64,000 bases of DNA from Codonopsis lanceolata (Eukaryota; Streptophyta; Magnoliopsida; Asterales; Campanulaceae). Numbering within the stretch: the stretch's first letter is position 1; every line of letters starts with the position of its first letter. This document shows, in pieces, positions 1-11,735 of this stretch. The stretch lies in assembly GCA_013146195.2 (NCBI GenBank), contig CM028377.1:69568614-69632613 (forward strand), in the 5' to 3' direction. Below the pieces are notes generated by a model. It was not told where the DNA came from. It ran no database searches and saw only the letters and a program-made list of their open reading frames with translations. The position numbers were made by a program, and so were the translations under genes.

Positions 1-36
1 CCCAGATGATAGTTTAATCCCTAAATTTGACTTTGA

Positions 37-165
37 CCTAGATATTGAAAGTGTGTGATTTGACTCTATGAAGTCAATTAGGAGTTTAATATAATGTATT
101 GAACCCTACCTAGATATTGAAAGTGTGTGATTTGACCTACGTTGTTTGGAAGTCAATTAGGAGTT
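37..165. repeat. Short tandem duplication, two copies of ~56 bp
   Basis: A block starting CCTAGATATTGAAAGTGTG and ending in AAGTCAATTAGGAGTTT occurs at 37-92 and again at about 109-165. A second local duplication, around GTTATATTTGATGTTATAGG, lies at about 222-270 and 312-355. Both are inside the LTR-like block. Confidence 0.75.
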
Positions 166-2067
166 TGTTCACAAATGTGATTGAATCTCAAGATTATGAC
201 ATTTTGGTTAATTATGGGTTTGTGTTATATTTGATGTTATAGGACAATTCGATTTAGGTTTTAATGAAATCTCAAGTATTATGTAAAGCCTAAAACACCT
301 ATCTTGAACTCTTGTGTTATATTTGATGTTATAGGACTATTTAGGTTTTAATAATGTATTAGTGCCTGAACTGTTAGAGTGCAAGATTATTGTATGAAAT
401 ATGATGAATTGGGGAGTATGAATAGATGACCGAATTGGGTGAGAATGTTATGTGTGTACTCTTGGACACTCTATGAGTTGAGACTAATGGGTTAGTCTCA
501 GGTTATGAACACAATAGTAATAGTTTACGCTTGAGATGTTAGGGTTTATAATGATCGTTATAAGAATATCAATTAAGTATGATTTGATGGATTTGGCGGT
601 TTATATGAATAATGACCTAAAAGATGAAAGGTAGAATTAAGATTCAACGGAGTCGAATAAGGATCGATAATACATTAATGAATGTAGGGTCAGGATCCTA
701 CGACGTTTGTGACATGTATGGACTTGGTTGTGTTGACCCGAGAGAATTCTTTGTTAGCGACTAATGTGACACCTAAACCATATAAGTTTCTTTTATATAG
801 CCTAATATTATGAACGTATATTAGACTAACCTAGTAGTCTTCACTTGGTTGTGGGTCAAGGATCTTAGAGGACCTCGATGGGGTATTATTGATAGACTAA
901 ATATGCAATCCTGTTTTATTTGAGAATACTTGAAAATATATGTATATATGATTGTGTGATTCAAAATTAAATGTGTAGGTGAGATACCATGTGATTACCT
1001 ATCATTATGTGTTTGGTAATGTGTTTTGGTAAGAATATTGACCTACTTGGATTGTTAAGGTTACCGGTATTTGGAACCTTGTTGGGTTTTATTAATATGT
1101 CGATTAAACATCTACTTGTTCATTTGTATTAAGTCCAGCTGGCATGACTTGATTATGTGTTTGGGTCGATGATGGGACGACGCATCGCCTTTTCGAATGT
1201 TAAAGTTCATGATCGCTATGGGTCGCCGCATCAGAGACATGTTTGCACACAACCCTCCTCTATTGGCCGCAGTGGGGATGTAGCCCGCCACTGTTGGAGC
1301 AATTCACCTGACTTAGGAAGCCATGGAACTCAAGTGGGACTCGGGGACATTGATACCATTAGGTTTGGGGTATCGAGGACGCATGTTGGTTTTTCACGTG
1401 TAATGCAGGAGCAAACACGACAGATGCGGATCAGAGGATTACACCCTGGTCTATAGGGTTTGTTGGCAAGCACTTATGTGATTATCACCGTGATGCGTGG
1501 ATATTGTGGTATTTTGGTATTTTTGATTTATGTGCTTATCATTATGCGGTACATGTGCACAATATTTATCATGTTGATAGAATACCATGATTATGTAAAG
1601 CTAAGTTCATTATTATGCTATATTGTTATTTGTAGTAACTTATTGAGTCATTATGACTCAATTTGTGTTTTGTTTCTTGAGTGTGCAGCTTGTTCAGTAG
1701 CACGCTTAGAGGCCGAGTAATTCGCAATTGTAGCTGTCCGTGGATTTATTCGATAGCTCGTATAAAGGTCGAGTAGTACGCTATGGTAGCAACCGTTCTT
1801 CCCAAGTTGTAACTCGTGGAGCCAAACTCTATTATTTTGTTATTTTATCGTTCTATTCATGTGACAACGATATTTGTAAAGTTATGTAAACTTTACTTTC
1901 GAGTAGTTCTTTTGGGTTCTGTAGACCTTGTAGTATTTTATGTAGCCGACGAGTATTGTCGAGCTTCTATACTTCATTTGTTTAGTTATATTTTAGTTGT
2001 CTCTCGGGCACGCGGTAGCTTCGGGGATTTCATGGTTATTGTTATGTCCAGCGTGTTATCCGTTTAT

Positions 2068-2068
<1 letters not shown>

Positions 2069-2136
<68 letters not shown>
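2069..2136. repeat. (TA)n microsatellite
   Basis: Uninterrupted TA dinucleotides directly adjoin the 3' end of the inverted SINE copy, so the tract may be the SINE's tail or its target. Confidence 0.95.
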
Positions 2137-2137
<1 letters not shown>

Positions 2138-2341
2138 CTCAAACAAATGGTGCCTCTGATAGGGCTTGAACATTTGATCTCTCTGTTAACATAAGTGAGT
2201 AGCTAAATGAGGCCTTTGGGTAAGGCTTGAACAACAACGGTGCTTCTCTATTGAGAATTGTAAAGTCCAGGGTGTCTCTAATGAGACTTGAACACCCGAC
2301 TTCTCCGTTAGGAGAAGTGAGCAGTACTAGTTGAGCTATAG
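2137..2341 (-). mobile_element. tRNA-derived SINE-like element, inverted copy
   Basis: On the minus strand the element begins CTATAGCTCAACTAGTACTG, which matches a tRNA A box (TRGCNNARYNGG-like). It continues to a B-box-like segment GTCGGGTGTTCAAGTC about 45 bp downstream, as in RNA polymerase III promoters of tRNA-derived SINEs. A second B-box-like segment, GATCAAATGTTCAAGCC, follows. The copy at 63552-63962 on the other strand shares these blocks almost base for base, including the segment GTTGTTCAAGCCTTACCCAA and the end ACCATTTGTT. This copy ends in TA repeats instead of an A-rich tail. Confidence 0.7.
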
Positions 2342-2893
2342 CTCGTTGGTGCGTGTTAGCCATTGATTTATTATTTTAGACTAGTAGTAGTGTTAGGTTC
2401 CGACTATAGTGTCGCTGATGACTTGGTTACTTTATGTTCGGTTTTGGTTTAGCAGGTGATTTTGTTGAGCGTGCGAAATGTTGTGACACATGTTTCAAAT
2501 TTTTAGACCGAGAGATTTACCATCTCTTTGGTTGTGTTTACGCTTGGAGGTTGATAGCTCAGGCTCAATCCCATATTTCGCTTCCGCAAGTTTTGTCGTT
2601 ATTGTTTTGTATCGCCGTTATAACTTTATTTACTTGTTAGAGCTTGTTTAGCTTGTTTGTTCGATAAGTGTCATTGTTCTTAACAGATGCTTGTCTTTTG
2701 TTTAGTTGGTTTAGCAGCACGACCTCGGGATTCTGCGTTGGAATCCGGGTTGGGTTGTCACAATGACGGTTACACATTTACCCATGCAATTAACTATATC
2801 AATATATAAAGTAATCTACATGTGCCCCCTTAACAGTCCTCTCAGCTTTATTGATGATGTGACATTCATTACAGACGTGGTCCCCCCAAATCT

Positions 2894-2898
<5 letters not shown>

Positions 2899-2950
<52 letters not shown>
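2899..2950. repeat. (TA)n microsatellite, left half of a tract split by a Helitron
   Basis: A pure TA tract ends exactly at the CTAG terminus of the Helitron candidate and resumes at 5233-5270 on its far side. Confidence 0.95.
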
Positions 2951-2951
<1 letters not shown>

Positions 2952-5229
2952 TAGTCTTTGTGCCCGTGCCCATGACATGACGCGAATAGGAAGAATAAAT
3001 CAATATATATATTTAATCATGTTTCAAAAAGTGTCTAAAATTATGTTTTATATATTTTTCATTAAATAATTAAAAATGTATTAAACAATAAAAAAAATGG
3101 CCTTAACAACATTCTTGGATATATCGACATTTATTCGAATACTGACACGTCCCATAATTGAGAATGATGTATTAAAAAATATATTAAAAAATAAAATAAA
3201 AACAGTAATAAAAACAGTTTTTTTCTTTTAGAGTGGTTTTAACAAAATAAAAAAAAACGAACATATTTTGTAAGGAAAACCCAATAAATTGTGTTTTAGA
3301 CATTTTTCATTAAATAATTAAAAATGTATTAAACAATAAAAAAATGGTCTTAACAACATTCTTGAGAATGATGTTTATTCGACATTTATTCGAATACTGA
3401 CACGTCCCATAATTGAGAATGATGTATTAAAAAATATATTTTAAAATTAAAATAAAAACAAATTTTCTTTTAGAGTGGTTTTAACAAAATAAAAAATCGA
3501 AAGAATTTTCGAATTAGTGTTCATACATATTATTACTTATTCCATTTATAAAAAAATAAAATAAAAAAAATCTTTTAGAGTGGTTTTATTATTGAAGTAA
3601 TTTTACCTTTTAAATTATGTTACATTTAGGAATTTTGATGTTACGTAGATGTTCTGAGTCAAAAATCATTGTAATTGGAGCAATCTTAACTTGGTACGAT
3701 TGAATGAATGAATGACTTCGTGTACAAGTGGGCATCCATAAGATATTTAATGAGCAATTGACGGTGAATCGAAAGTCGGAAGAATTGAATTAGTCCAACC
3801 CATGAACATTTCACAACTAAGTTGTTGAGAAATGAAATCATCCTACCTACTCCACTAACCACAAACCCCTTATCACTCCCAATAAACTCTATATCCAATA
3901 CTCAAATCCTAACTTTTACCACCAATATCCACATAAGGAGTAAAAATTACTTTCAAAACACTGTCATTCCCAAAAGTGTATAAGAAACGATGATGAAAAT
4001 TTTACTTCATTCTTAAACGTTAAACCTAAACCAAATGAAGCATAACCTTGACCTTCCATGGATTACTACAAATTATGTGAAAAATTATGAAAAAAATTTA
4101 TCAAATACTTAAAACTTAACAGGGTGTAGAAACTCTTGAATCCCAGACAGAAAAAAAAAAAAAACACAAATACTTAAAGACTCGCCTAGAAAAAAAGAAA
4201 TCATCTGCTCCAAAAAAAAAAGGAAAAAGAAAGGCAGCTACCCTCTGCTCCATCTCCTCGCTCACCATGACAGGCCGGCGTGCTCTTTCTCTCCCTTTGT
4301 TCGATTCTAGCCCCAAGTAGCCCATGTACAGGCCCCATCTCCTTTTGCCAAACAGTCGGCCGACATCCACCTTCCTTTCGTTCAGCCTCCACATAGTCGC
4401 CAGTGTCGCCCCTTTGCTCAAATCCACAGTCGGCCTCCTCCTTCTTCTCCGGCGAATCTCACCCATCCCCCTTCATCTCTTCTTCACCGGCGAATCCATC
4501 TCCACCCACAATCCATCCCGTTCTCCCATATATGCCACCTCAACATCAGTCCAGCTGCCAGCCGCCGCCGTCTTCAATCGGCTCAATAGTAAACCCCCTT
4601 CGTCAACAGCCACAATAGTAAACCCCCTTCGCCAACCGTCGTCTTCATTATAATAGAATCGTCCAAAACCATAGGAAGCAGCCGTCCATGTACACCCGTA
4701 TTGGCCTCTTCTTCTTCCTTGTCCATAATCCCAGCGGCAACGACGAGCCCAAACAGAAGCCTAGCAACGAAAATAGGGAGGGTTTAGGAATACGCATAGA
4801 GATGAGGAGATGGTGAGGTTGGTGACTGGAGATAAATGAAGCGGGCAGATGACAGAGATTTCACTGGAGACTATGACGGATTGGGGGATGTCGGCAATAA
4901 CTGAGATGAAGGAAGATGGGTTTGAACATGAAAGAAGGTGAGAGGCGGCAAATATGATAGAAAGTAGAAGGAGAGCTTGCTGGAGAGGGGAGATGCAGTG
5001 AAGGCGGATGGGCCAGGTAATTGATTCCCTGATTCAGGGAGATTTTGGAGAAACCGTAGGGGAGTTGGAATCGTAGAGGGAGAGGGGGACGTAGAGGGAT
5101 AAGGGTTGTGCGGGGAACGACTAACTGCCGCTCACACATGTGCAATTTGGAATAAATTACAACCGTTTGATATAAGTAAAAATAATCAATCTCAACCGCT
5201 CTTTATCCCACTGAGCTCTATTGTATAGT

Positions 5230-5232
<3 letters not shown>
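2951..5232 (-). mobile_element. Candidate non-autonomous Helitron inserted in a TA tract
   Basis: Read on the minus strand, the element starts with TC after an A (TCTACTATACAATAGAGCTC from 5232) and ends with CTAG before a T (2954-2951). These are the canonical Helitron 5'-TC and CTRR-3' ends inserted between A and T without target duplication. Near the 3' end lies a GC-rich GTGCCCGTGCCC-type segment where Helitrons carry a hairpin, but the palindrome is poor. There is no Rep/helicase, so the element would be non-autonomous. The interior 4116-5150 is more GC-rich and has short open frames on both strands, as expected of captured gene pieces, but I recognise no donor gene. Confidence 0.6.
3041..3500. 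repeat. Direct duplication of ~200-250 bp inside the Helitron candidate
   Basis: The stretch from about 3046, beginning TTTATATATTTTTCATTAAA, is repeated from about 3299. Shared landmarks are CTTAACAACATTCTTG, GAATACTGACACGTCCC and CTTTTAGAGTGGTTTTAAC. Confidence 0.8.

Positions 5233-5270
<38 letters not shown>
5233..5270. repeat. (TA)n microsatellite, right half
   Basis: The TA tract continues directly after the Helitron 5' end. It pairs with 2899-2950. Confidence 0.95.
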
Positions 5271-5272
<2 letters not shown>

Positions 5273-6058
5273 AGAAAAGGGTTAGACTTTTCTCTCTAAA
5301 CACAACACATGATAGTCTTAGAGAGTATAGACTAAGAAACAGGCCAGAGGATTTTGGGCGAGGGAACCACCATGCTTAGTCACGGTCGTTATTTTGTGCA
5401 CGTACACCACCACGACGAGCTCAACTTCTGACACCCACGAAAGTCAAAGCGAGATATCTTAGCCCACTTCTCAACGGTGCACTCGTCTGCGAGCCGTGGA
5501 TCTCGACAGCTAGTCACCCTATTTTTTAGGTGTGATCAAGGTCAATGGTATTTGAAGTAATCGACATAGATTTCTAAATGATACAGTAATTAAAACTAAA
5601 ATAAAATAAGTAGTATAAATAGAAGAAGAACTTTATAAAAAGGTTGCCACATGGATATCATATTTTCATCAAGGTAGAAAAGATGTGTGAAGATTAATTA
5701 GCATAAAGGGAGTTGATGAGAGACAAAATAAAATATTTTTGAGATATGCAAGAGAGAGAGAGAGAGAGAGAGATTTAGTTTTTAAGGCTTTTGTAGTAGT
5801 TATTAATAGATAGATTAAACTAAATAAAGATAAAACAAGGATCACTAATCATCCCAAGCACAACTAAACAGATTGGAAAATGGGAACATAAAACTTATCA
5901 TGTTCGTGTTTTTTTTAAGTAATCGCAGTACATTTGTCAATTTTAGTAGAATTGATTTCCTCTAACCTCGTAACTCACTAAAATAGGTTTAAAAATATAA
6001 AACATCTATGAAAAATCCGATTTGTAAATAATAAGAACTTTGAGGTCGCTTGACACAC
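5271..6058. other. Intergenic stretch without a recognised gene
   Basis: There is no open frame worth calling. The only structured element is a (GA)n microsatellite at about 5750-5772. Confidence 0.6.
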
Positions 6059-6406
6059 TGTAGGCACCCCAATTTCGTACCCCTAATATGTAATATGACA
6101 TTAAATATCAAGACCTGTTAAAACTTAACAAATGTCAAGTTACAGGGTTTAAAAATGCAAAAAGAAAAACATGATGCATAAACAGTGAAATGCAAGGGGC
6201 CAAAGTGTCAAAAAGCAGCATAAAAATGGAGCCAGGCGCCACCCACAGCAACTCCAAGCACGACGCCCACTCCTCCTATGGGTGGCGCCCAACAGTGCTT
6301 CCAGCACTGTAGCACTCTGCTTAAGGTGCAACTCTCTCAGTGTGTGATACAAGCCGGTGAAGCACAAAAAAGAAAACTTAATGACGAATGAGTCCCCATC
6401 TCGGCC

Positions 6407-6414
6407 TATAAATA
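6407..6414 (+). promoter_or_regulatory. TATA box of the LTR promoter
   Basis: TATAAATA lies about 350 bp into the LTR, in the position expected at the U3/R boundary, followed by a CA-rich possible start region near 6440. Confidence 0.6.
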
Positions 6415-6654
6415 AAAGGCCCCGACTTCAGAATTGGGAGACAGACACAGTTCACACACTCTCCGCACGCAGTTAAAACACCGCTGAAGAAATACGCAGT
6501 GAGTCTGAGCGATCGTCCTAAGAGAGTTCCCCTCTTCTAAAAAACCTTAAAGCTCTGTCAAATCTCCTCCAAACTCAAAACAAACCGGTCAAAGTGAACC
6601 TTAGCCTCCCAACTAGGATTCCACCCTATTTTCCCCGGTCCATAAATCTCAAAA

Positions 6655-6830
6655 AGAGCAGTTGCTCTGCCCGAATTCAGAGGCCAAATCCGCGAAAAGC
6701 GAGTCGTTGCTCTGCCCGATTTCTGCCAGCAACAAGCAAACAACATAAAAAAACAAGCAGTTGCTCCGCCCGTTTCCTAAGACATAAAAGCAATTTTCGG
6801 AAGCAGTTACTCTGCCAGAATCTCCGCAAT
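6655..6830 (+). repeat. ~48-bp repeats with core GCAGTTGCTCTGCCCG
   Basis: Four degenerate units with the core AGCAGTTGCTCTGCCCG start near 6657, 6703, 6756 and 6803. A fifth, weaker unit is near 6949. They lie downstream of the TATA box, in the transcribed part of the LTR. Confidence 0.65.
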
Positions 6831-7304
6831 AACAAAATACTCCCTCTTCTGGAAGGACAGAGCGAACACACCCCCACGCTCTTAAAGGTAAGCCTTTAAG
6901 AGGTTTTATAAAAAGTGTTATTTTCAGCCAGCCCAATGTAAAAATATAAGCAGTTTTGCTGCCCTGATTTGTATAGAAAATAACACTAAAAAGAGCAATT
7001 ATTATGGCCAAATATTTATAAATATATTTGTAATTCATGGAAGGAATCGGCTGCAAGTTTGTAATAATGCAGATACAGATATATATATATGTTTAAATGC
7101 TTTATTTCATTTGTTAAATAAATATAATAAAAACATATTTTAGCCAAAAGTTATTTTTGAGACCGAAAGGGCGAGTTGGGTGCCTAACACCTTCCCACCT
7201 CGTAACTTAGCATCTGAACCCTTTTTTACAAACTATGGTTATTTTTGGTTTTTCTTTATTTCTTCTTAAAATAAAGATGCCGACTCTGTTACAATATTTT
7301 GGAT

Positions 7305-7850
7305 CACAGTGAGGCAGGGCGTGTTCTCACGCGCCTTCGCAACATCATTTTTTTTTGCACTTTTCTGTTTTCTCCTAAACAAGGGAAGATGGAATGAAAA
7401 TGGTGATGCATTTTCTGTATCTTGTTTTCCCCTAAACAAGGGAGGATGAGATATGAAAAAAAATCCAAAGCACTCATAGCGATCCAAAATGAGCCTAAGT
7501 CCACAGTGAGGCAGGACGTGTTCCCACGCGCCTTCGCAACATCTTTTTTTTTTTTTTTTTTTTCATTTTTCCCTAAACAAGGGAAGATGGAATGAAAAGG
7601 GTGATGCATTTTTGTATCTTGTTTTCCCCTAAACAAGAGAGGATGTGATACAGAAAAATCCAAAGCACTCACGGTGGACTAAAGCACACTCAGTGATCGA
7701 GGCGTATTCAACGTGCTTTTGACAACACTCTTTTTGCACTTTTAATTTCGTTTTCCCCTAAATAAGGGAAGATGAAATGAAAAGAGTGATATCTCCCCCG
7801 AGCCGCGTGTTCCCCTAAAAAAGGGAACGCACGATCCGGGGGATGATTTC
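7305..7850 (+). repeat. Three tandem units of ~180-197 bp
   Basis: Units begin near 7305 and 7502 with CACAGTGAGGCAGG and, more diverged, near 7685. Each contains CCTTCGCAACATC or a variant, a T-rich run, and paired CCCCTAAACAAGGGA motifs that can form small hairpins. The array begins just after the decayed primer binding site, so it is probably the 5' untranslated part of the lost retrotransposon. Confidence 0.75.
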
Positions 7851-8675
7851 CCGGGGCACTCACACACACCTACAAAGTAAACATTCACTTTATAAAGAGG
7901 AAAAAACTTATAAGTTGAGATTGTGGTTCCACGGGGCGGGGAGCTATAAATTTCTCATTTTACCCTCACCATCTAAACACCCCTGTTACGCCATCCCTCT
8001 CTCCCTACCCCTCCATCACCGTTGTTCCTTCCTTCCTTCCCTCCCTGCAATCTTATCTTCTCCCTCTCCGTCTCTATATTCCCTTCCTCCCGCCACTCTT
8101 ATACTCCTTTTCTTTCTAATAAAAAAAATTCCTTTCCTCACTCTGAAATGAGCAAATTTTTTTCTTTTTCATTTCTAGTGTTTGGTCATAGTTGGTTGAA
8201 CACAACAAATCAAAACGATTTTTTTTACGAGTGATGTTTGGCTAGGGCTAGCTGAACAACACTAGGCTGTTGGTTAACCCTAGCCGAACAACACGTGGTT
8301 GTTCGGTCAACCATATTCATAACAGAGCTAGGTTTGTTGAAATTGAAGAAGGCAGAAGGGATTTAAACGCATAAATCTTTCCACGACCAAGACAATTGCA
8401 AACATAAATCTCATCAAGTTGGGCGGCCATGGTTGAAGAAGATGATTGGGTGGAAGTGAGGGGGAAACAGAGGAGAGAGGCGGAGAGAATGAAGATGGGA
8501 TGAAGGGAAATGGAAAATAGAGATGGGTCACTACAGGGAATGAGGGAGGGAGAAGGGCAAGGTTGCCACCGTGAGAACTGAGAAGGGGAAAAGGGAGGGA
8601 GGAGAAAGAGTATAATATGAATTTTACATAATTAAGGGGTATGCTTAGAGTTTATGGGGATCCAAATAGCACCCA
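7851..8675. other. Intergenic stretch with pyrimidine-rich then purine-rich blocks
   Basis: The top strand is strongly pyrimidine-rich at about 7965-8115 and purine-rich at about 8420-8620. Short inverted motifs around GGCTAGGGCTAGCTGAACAAC occur at 8230-8320. The open frames here are low-complexity and not credible genes. Confidence 0.5.
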
Positions 8676-8686
8676 CTTGTTGTAAT

Positions 8687-9487
8687 GGTTAATTTCACCG
8701 GTAGCCCCTATATCATTGTGTTTTCTACTCGTAGTTCCTATTTTAAAGCTTGTACACCGACTTAAGTCTTTCATTTTTGCACTCTATTAATCCCTACGTT
8801 GGATGTTGTCATCTCCTTATCGTTAAATGACCATGTGCGTTCCATATAATGGTTTTCCCAAGAGCAAATATGTCATTTTCACACTCATTATCCCCTCTCT
8901 TTCTTCTCCCTATCTTTCTTTATCTTTTTAAAAACTTGTTTCAAACCCACTTCATCAATGGTGAGATTTTGACAGGATGAAACAAATGAAAACAAAAACA
9001 TCCCTTGTCTCGAGGTCATCAACTAAAGCTCACCCATTGGAATCACCAACAATTCCTCCCCATTCTCCGATCAACAATCTTCACTTCCATGTTCGCCAAC
9101 AACCTCCCCGCCGTCCCGTACCTTCTACTCTCATCCATATTATTTGTCGCCGCCCATAGCCCCTTTGACTCAGTTAACCCATCCATACCTTGGCACAATC
9201 GTCACTTGCGAATACTTCTTTGCAAATCGCTAAACCACCTCCTTAATCAACTGGGGCCCACCAAACAATATCCACCTCAAACACATTTGCATCAACATTT
9301 GCATCCTTACCATCAAATACATAGACTTGGATCTGTTACTTTGTGTTCGAGAGCTTATAAGGCTAAGAAAGAGGTTGACTAATAGCGTGCAAAAATAAGA
9401 CTTAGGGTCAGTAGTGTACAACTTTCAAAATAAGGATTACGAGTAAAAAAAACCCCAATAATATAAGGACTACTGGTGAAGTTAACC
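8687..9487. mobile_element. Non-autonomous Mutator-like element (MULE/MITE)
   Basis: Terminal inverted repeats of roughly 85-90 bp begin GGTTAATTTCACCGGTAG on the left and, on the reverse strand, GGTTAACTTCACCAGTAG on the right. The flanks are CTTGTTGTAAT (8676-8686) and CTTGTTGTAAA (9488-9498), an 11-bp duplication with 10 matches, in the 9-11 bp range of Mutator elements. No transposase is present. Interior frames near 8977-9382 are proline- and serine-rich and may be a captured fragment; the donor is not recognised. Confidence 0.82.
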
Positions 9488-10199
9488 CTTGTTGTAAATT
9501 ACAGAAGTTTAAGGAGTCATATCACACATACTCCTTTATCTTATAGAAAGGGTTTGTTGCAAATTCAAAAAGGGCTTCGCCATTGATGATGTAATAATGG
9601 AGTTTCTATTTATGCTTGAATGACATTACTATTTTGCTAAGTTTCACCGTGTGTTATATTTACAATTTGATATCTACCAAATAGGTGCATATGTACCAAT
9701 TTACTTCCTTCGTTCTGTGCAAAGAATCTACTAATCACCATATTATTTTGAAATGTTTCATTTAAAAATCTACTTCAAAAAATTATATTTATAATTTTCA
9801 TAATATTTCAACTTTACTTTACATGTTTGATATTAACATATTTGTTATGCTCAAGCATTTTTGTAATTATTATCAACTCTAATGCAATTATATATTCATA
9901 CTCTTTGCTTCTTATTGTGAGTGAGGAGTCCATTCTTCCTAACACTATTAAATATGGAATATAGGTAGGCGTCGCACTAACGCTTGTAATAATACCACAA
10001 GCTCTAGCTCGTAATATCATATCTCATCAATTTTTAGTTATTAACATAAATTGAGTAATATGACTTTTAAGCAACTTTTCTAGCTAATATACATGAAAGC
10101 CCTTAATGTCCATATGATATCATAGTAAGTGTAAACTTGGACAACATAGTAGACAAAGATGAATTTTCATAAAAACTCATTTTGGGACAATATTTTTTT
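9488..10199. other. Intergenic AT-rich stretch
   Basis: No gene is supported. The stretch holds a degenerate Stowaway-like remnant at about 9704-9928, whose left end CTTCCTTCGTTCTGTG resembles the CTCCCTCCGTTCC terminus; its right end is too decayed for a firm boundary. Confidence 0.5.
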
Positions 10200-10208
10200 T
10201 AAAAAAAT

Positions 10209-11735
10209 GGCAAAACCCTTCGTTTGGCCACCCAACTTTTTAAAAACTTGCAAGGTGACCACCGAAAGTTTAAAACTTGCAATGAGGCCACTGAACTAAA
10301 TTAATGTTGCAAGCGTGCCCATATTTTGGATGTCCGTTAGCTCCACCATTAAATATGAGTGAAATCCCTATTTTGCCCCCTTTAAATAACAATTATTCAC
10401 TTTATGTGATATTAGAGACCCAAAGGGGTCTAACTGAAAAAAAATAATTATAAATGTCATTTATGTACTCAGTATGGGGTCTAACTGAGGGGTTTTGCCA
10501 ACAATTAATCAATCAATTTAGTGTTCCAATTTATGGAGACCGAGCTCAAAGACTTTCCCGAATCCCAATCACCCCAAAACCCAGACACCTGCCATCAATG
10601 ATCGATGGCTTCAACAAAGACGACCGCCCCCTCTTCAAACACGACCTGACAACCACCGCTGCCTACTCTACCCATCATCTAGGCATCGAAAAGCTAAACA
10701 AAAAATGCGCCGCTTACGTCAGGTACGACGTGTACAATACCATGGGGGCGGTGAGCTTCCCTTGACCGAAAAGGTTCTACTTGCGTTTGCATTGGTGACG
10801 CTCGAACCAAACCAGGCTGTCGTCGCCGCCATTTCTACATTTCTACGATCCAACTATACTAATCGAACTTCCGTCGCCATCGTTTCGTTCCGCCGTCATC
10901 AGATCAACCTTCGTCGTTGGCCTCGTTGCGATGGGCTTGCAAGTCAATTGTTCGGGTGTGGTAGTACGCAGCAATGATGAATTAGATTCGGCGAAGAAGA
11001 AATGCATGGCACCCACCTGCGTACCTAGGTTTGGTCTAATGACAAAATCGATAGCCATTGTCAGGATTGAGCCTGGAGCTGAGCCGTAATGGGTTAAGCC
11101 AAATTTATGTTTGGGGCTGGTGCGTTGGGTTTTGAAGAGAGATTTATATCTATGTTTGGATTCGATTCATGCCGGCGACAAGCCACTTTCTCCCCCAGTA
11201 TGCCCAATCGCTGCCTCCAAACCCCAGTTCGCCTTTCACCCAACTCCGCTTTTAGTGATTGAAAATGTGAGGGTTTGAAACAAACTGCGGGTTGAAAGGT
11301 TGGGGCGTTTGATCTGGATTTGCGAAAGGCAAGTAATTAGGAGCCAGATCTTTTGCGAAGTGCCTCTACGTCGCCAGAAATCCACCAGAGCTAGGACTGC
11401 TCTTGGCCACAAGAAGCATCAAATTTAGACAAAAGGATTTCCCATAAATGATATGTATAATTTGGACCCCCTATTGTTTACATAAATGACATGTATAATT
11501 TTTTTTTTCAATTGGACCCTTTTGGGTTTCTAATATCACATAAAGAGAATAATTGTTATTTAAAGGGGCAAAATAGAGATTTCACTCATATTTAACGATA
11601 GAGCTAACGAACATCCAAAATATGGACACACTTGCAACATTAATTTAATTCAATGGCCTCAATGCAAGTTTTAAACTTTCGGTGATCGCCTTGTAAGTTT
11701 TTGAAAAATTGAGTGGTCAAATGATGGATTTTGCC
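10209..11735. mobile_element. Mutator-like element with long TIRs and GC-rich cargo (Pack-MULE candidate)
   Basis: Two arms of about 260-300 bp, roughly 10209-10470 and 11440-11735, are inverted copies. The left begins GGCAAAACCCTTCGTTTGG; the right on the reverse strand begins GGCAAAATCCATCATTTGA. The flanks TAAAAAAAT (10200-10208) and AAAAAAAAT (11736-11744) are 9-bp duplications matching at 8 positions. The ~1-kb centre is clearly more GC-rich than its surroundings and holds open frames at 10454-10765 and 10705-10977 that do not read as transposase. This is the pattern of a Pack-MULE carrying gene fragments. I do not recognise the source gene. Confidence 0.82.

Larger units (their letters stand above)
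1..2762 (-). mobile_element. Gypsy-type LTR remnant, truncated by the window edge
   Basis: No gene is visible here. Read on the minus strand, the block starts at 2762 with TGTGACAACCC, a common start of plant Ty3/Gypsy LTRs, and runs off the window. It holds short duplications and is interrupted by a TA microsatellite and a tRNA-derived SINE. The few open frames are short and resemble no protein I know. The family is inferred from the terminus only; the other LTR and the coding part are not in the window. Confidence 0.4.
6059..7275 (+). mobile_element. Tat/Ogre-like Gypsy LTR remnant (5' LTR)
   Basis: The LTR starts TGTAGGCACCCCAATTTCGT and near its end carries GGGTGCCTAACACCTTCCC, two signatures I associate with LTRs of Ogre/Tat-type Gypsy elements in eudicots. 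A TATA box sits at 6407-6414. The right edge is set before GATGCCGACTCTGTTAC at about 7277, which looks like a decayed primer binding site. No gag-pol follows, so only the 5' end of an element survives. The right boundary is approximate. Confidence 0.6.

Noticed and set aside
1816..2169. Open frame ending in a long Tyr-Ile run
   Set aside because: Translation of a TA microsatellite.
2137..2341. True tRNA gene
   Set aside because: A- and B-box-like motifs are present, but the sequence does not fold as a full cloverleaf with an acceptor stem and continues into repeated units; SINE is the better call.
4116..4653. Overlapping frames on both strands in the GC-richer part of the Helitron candidate
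   Set aside because: Low complexity (Arg- and Ser/Pro-rich), open on both strands, no recognised domain; at most captured fragments.
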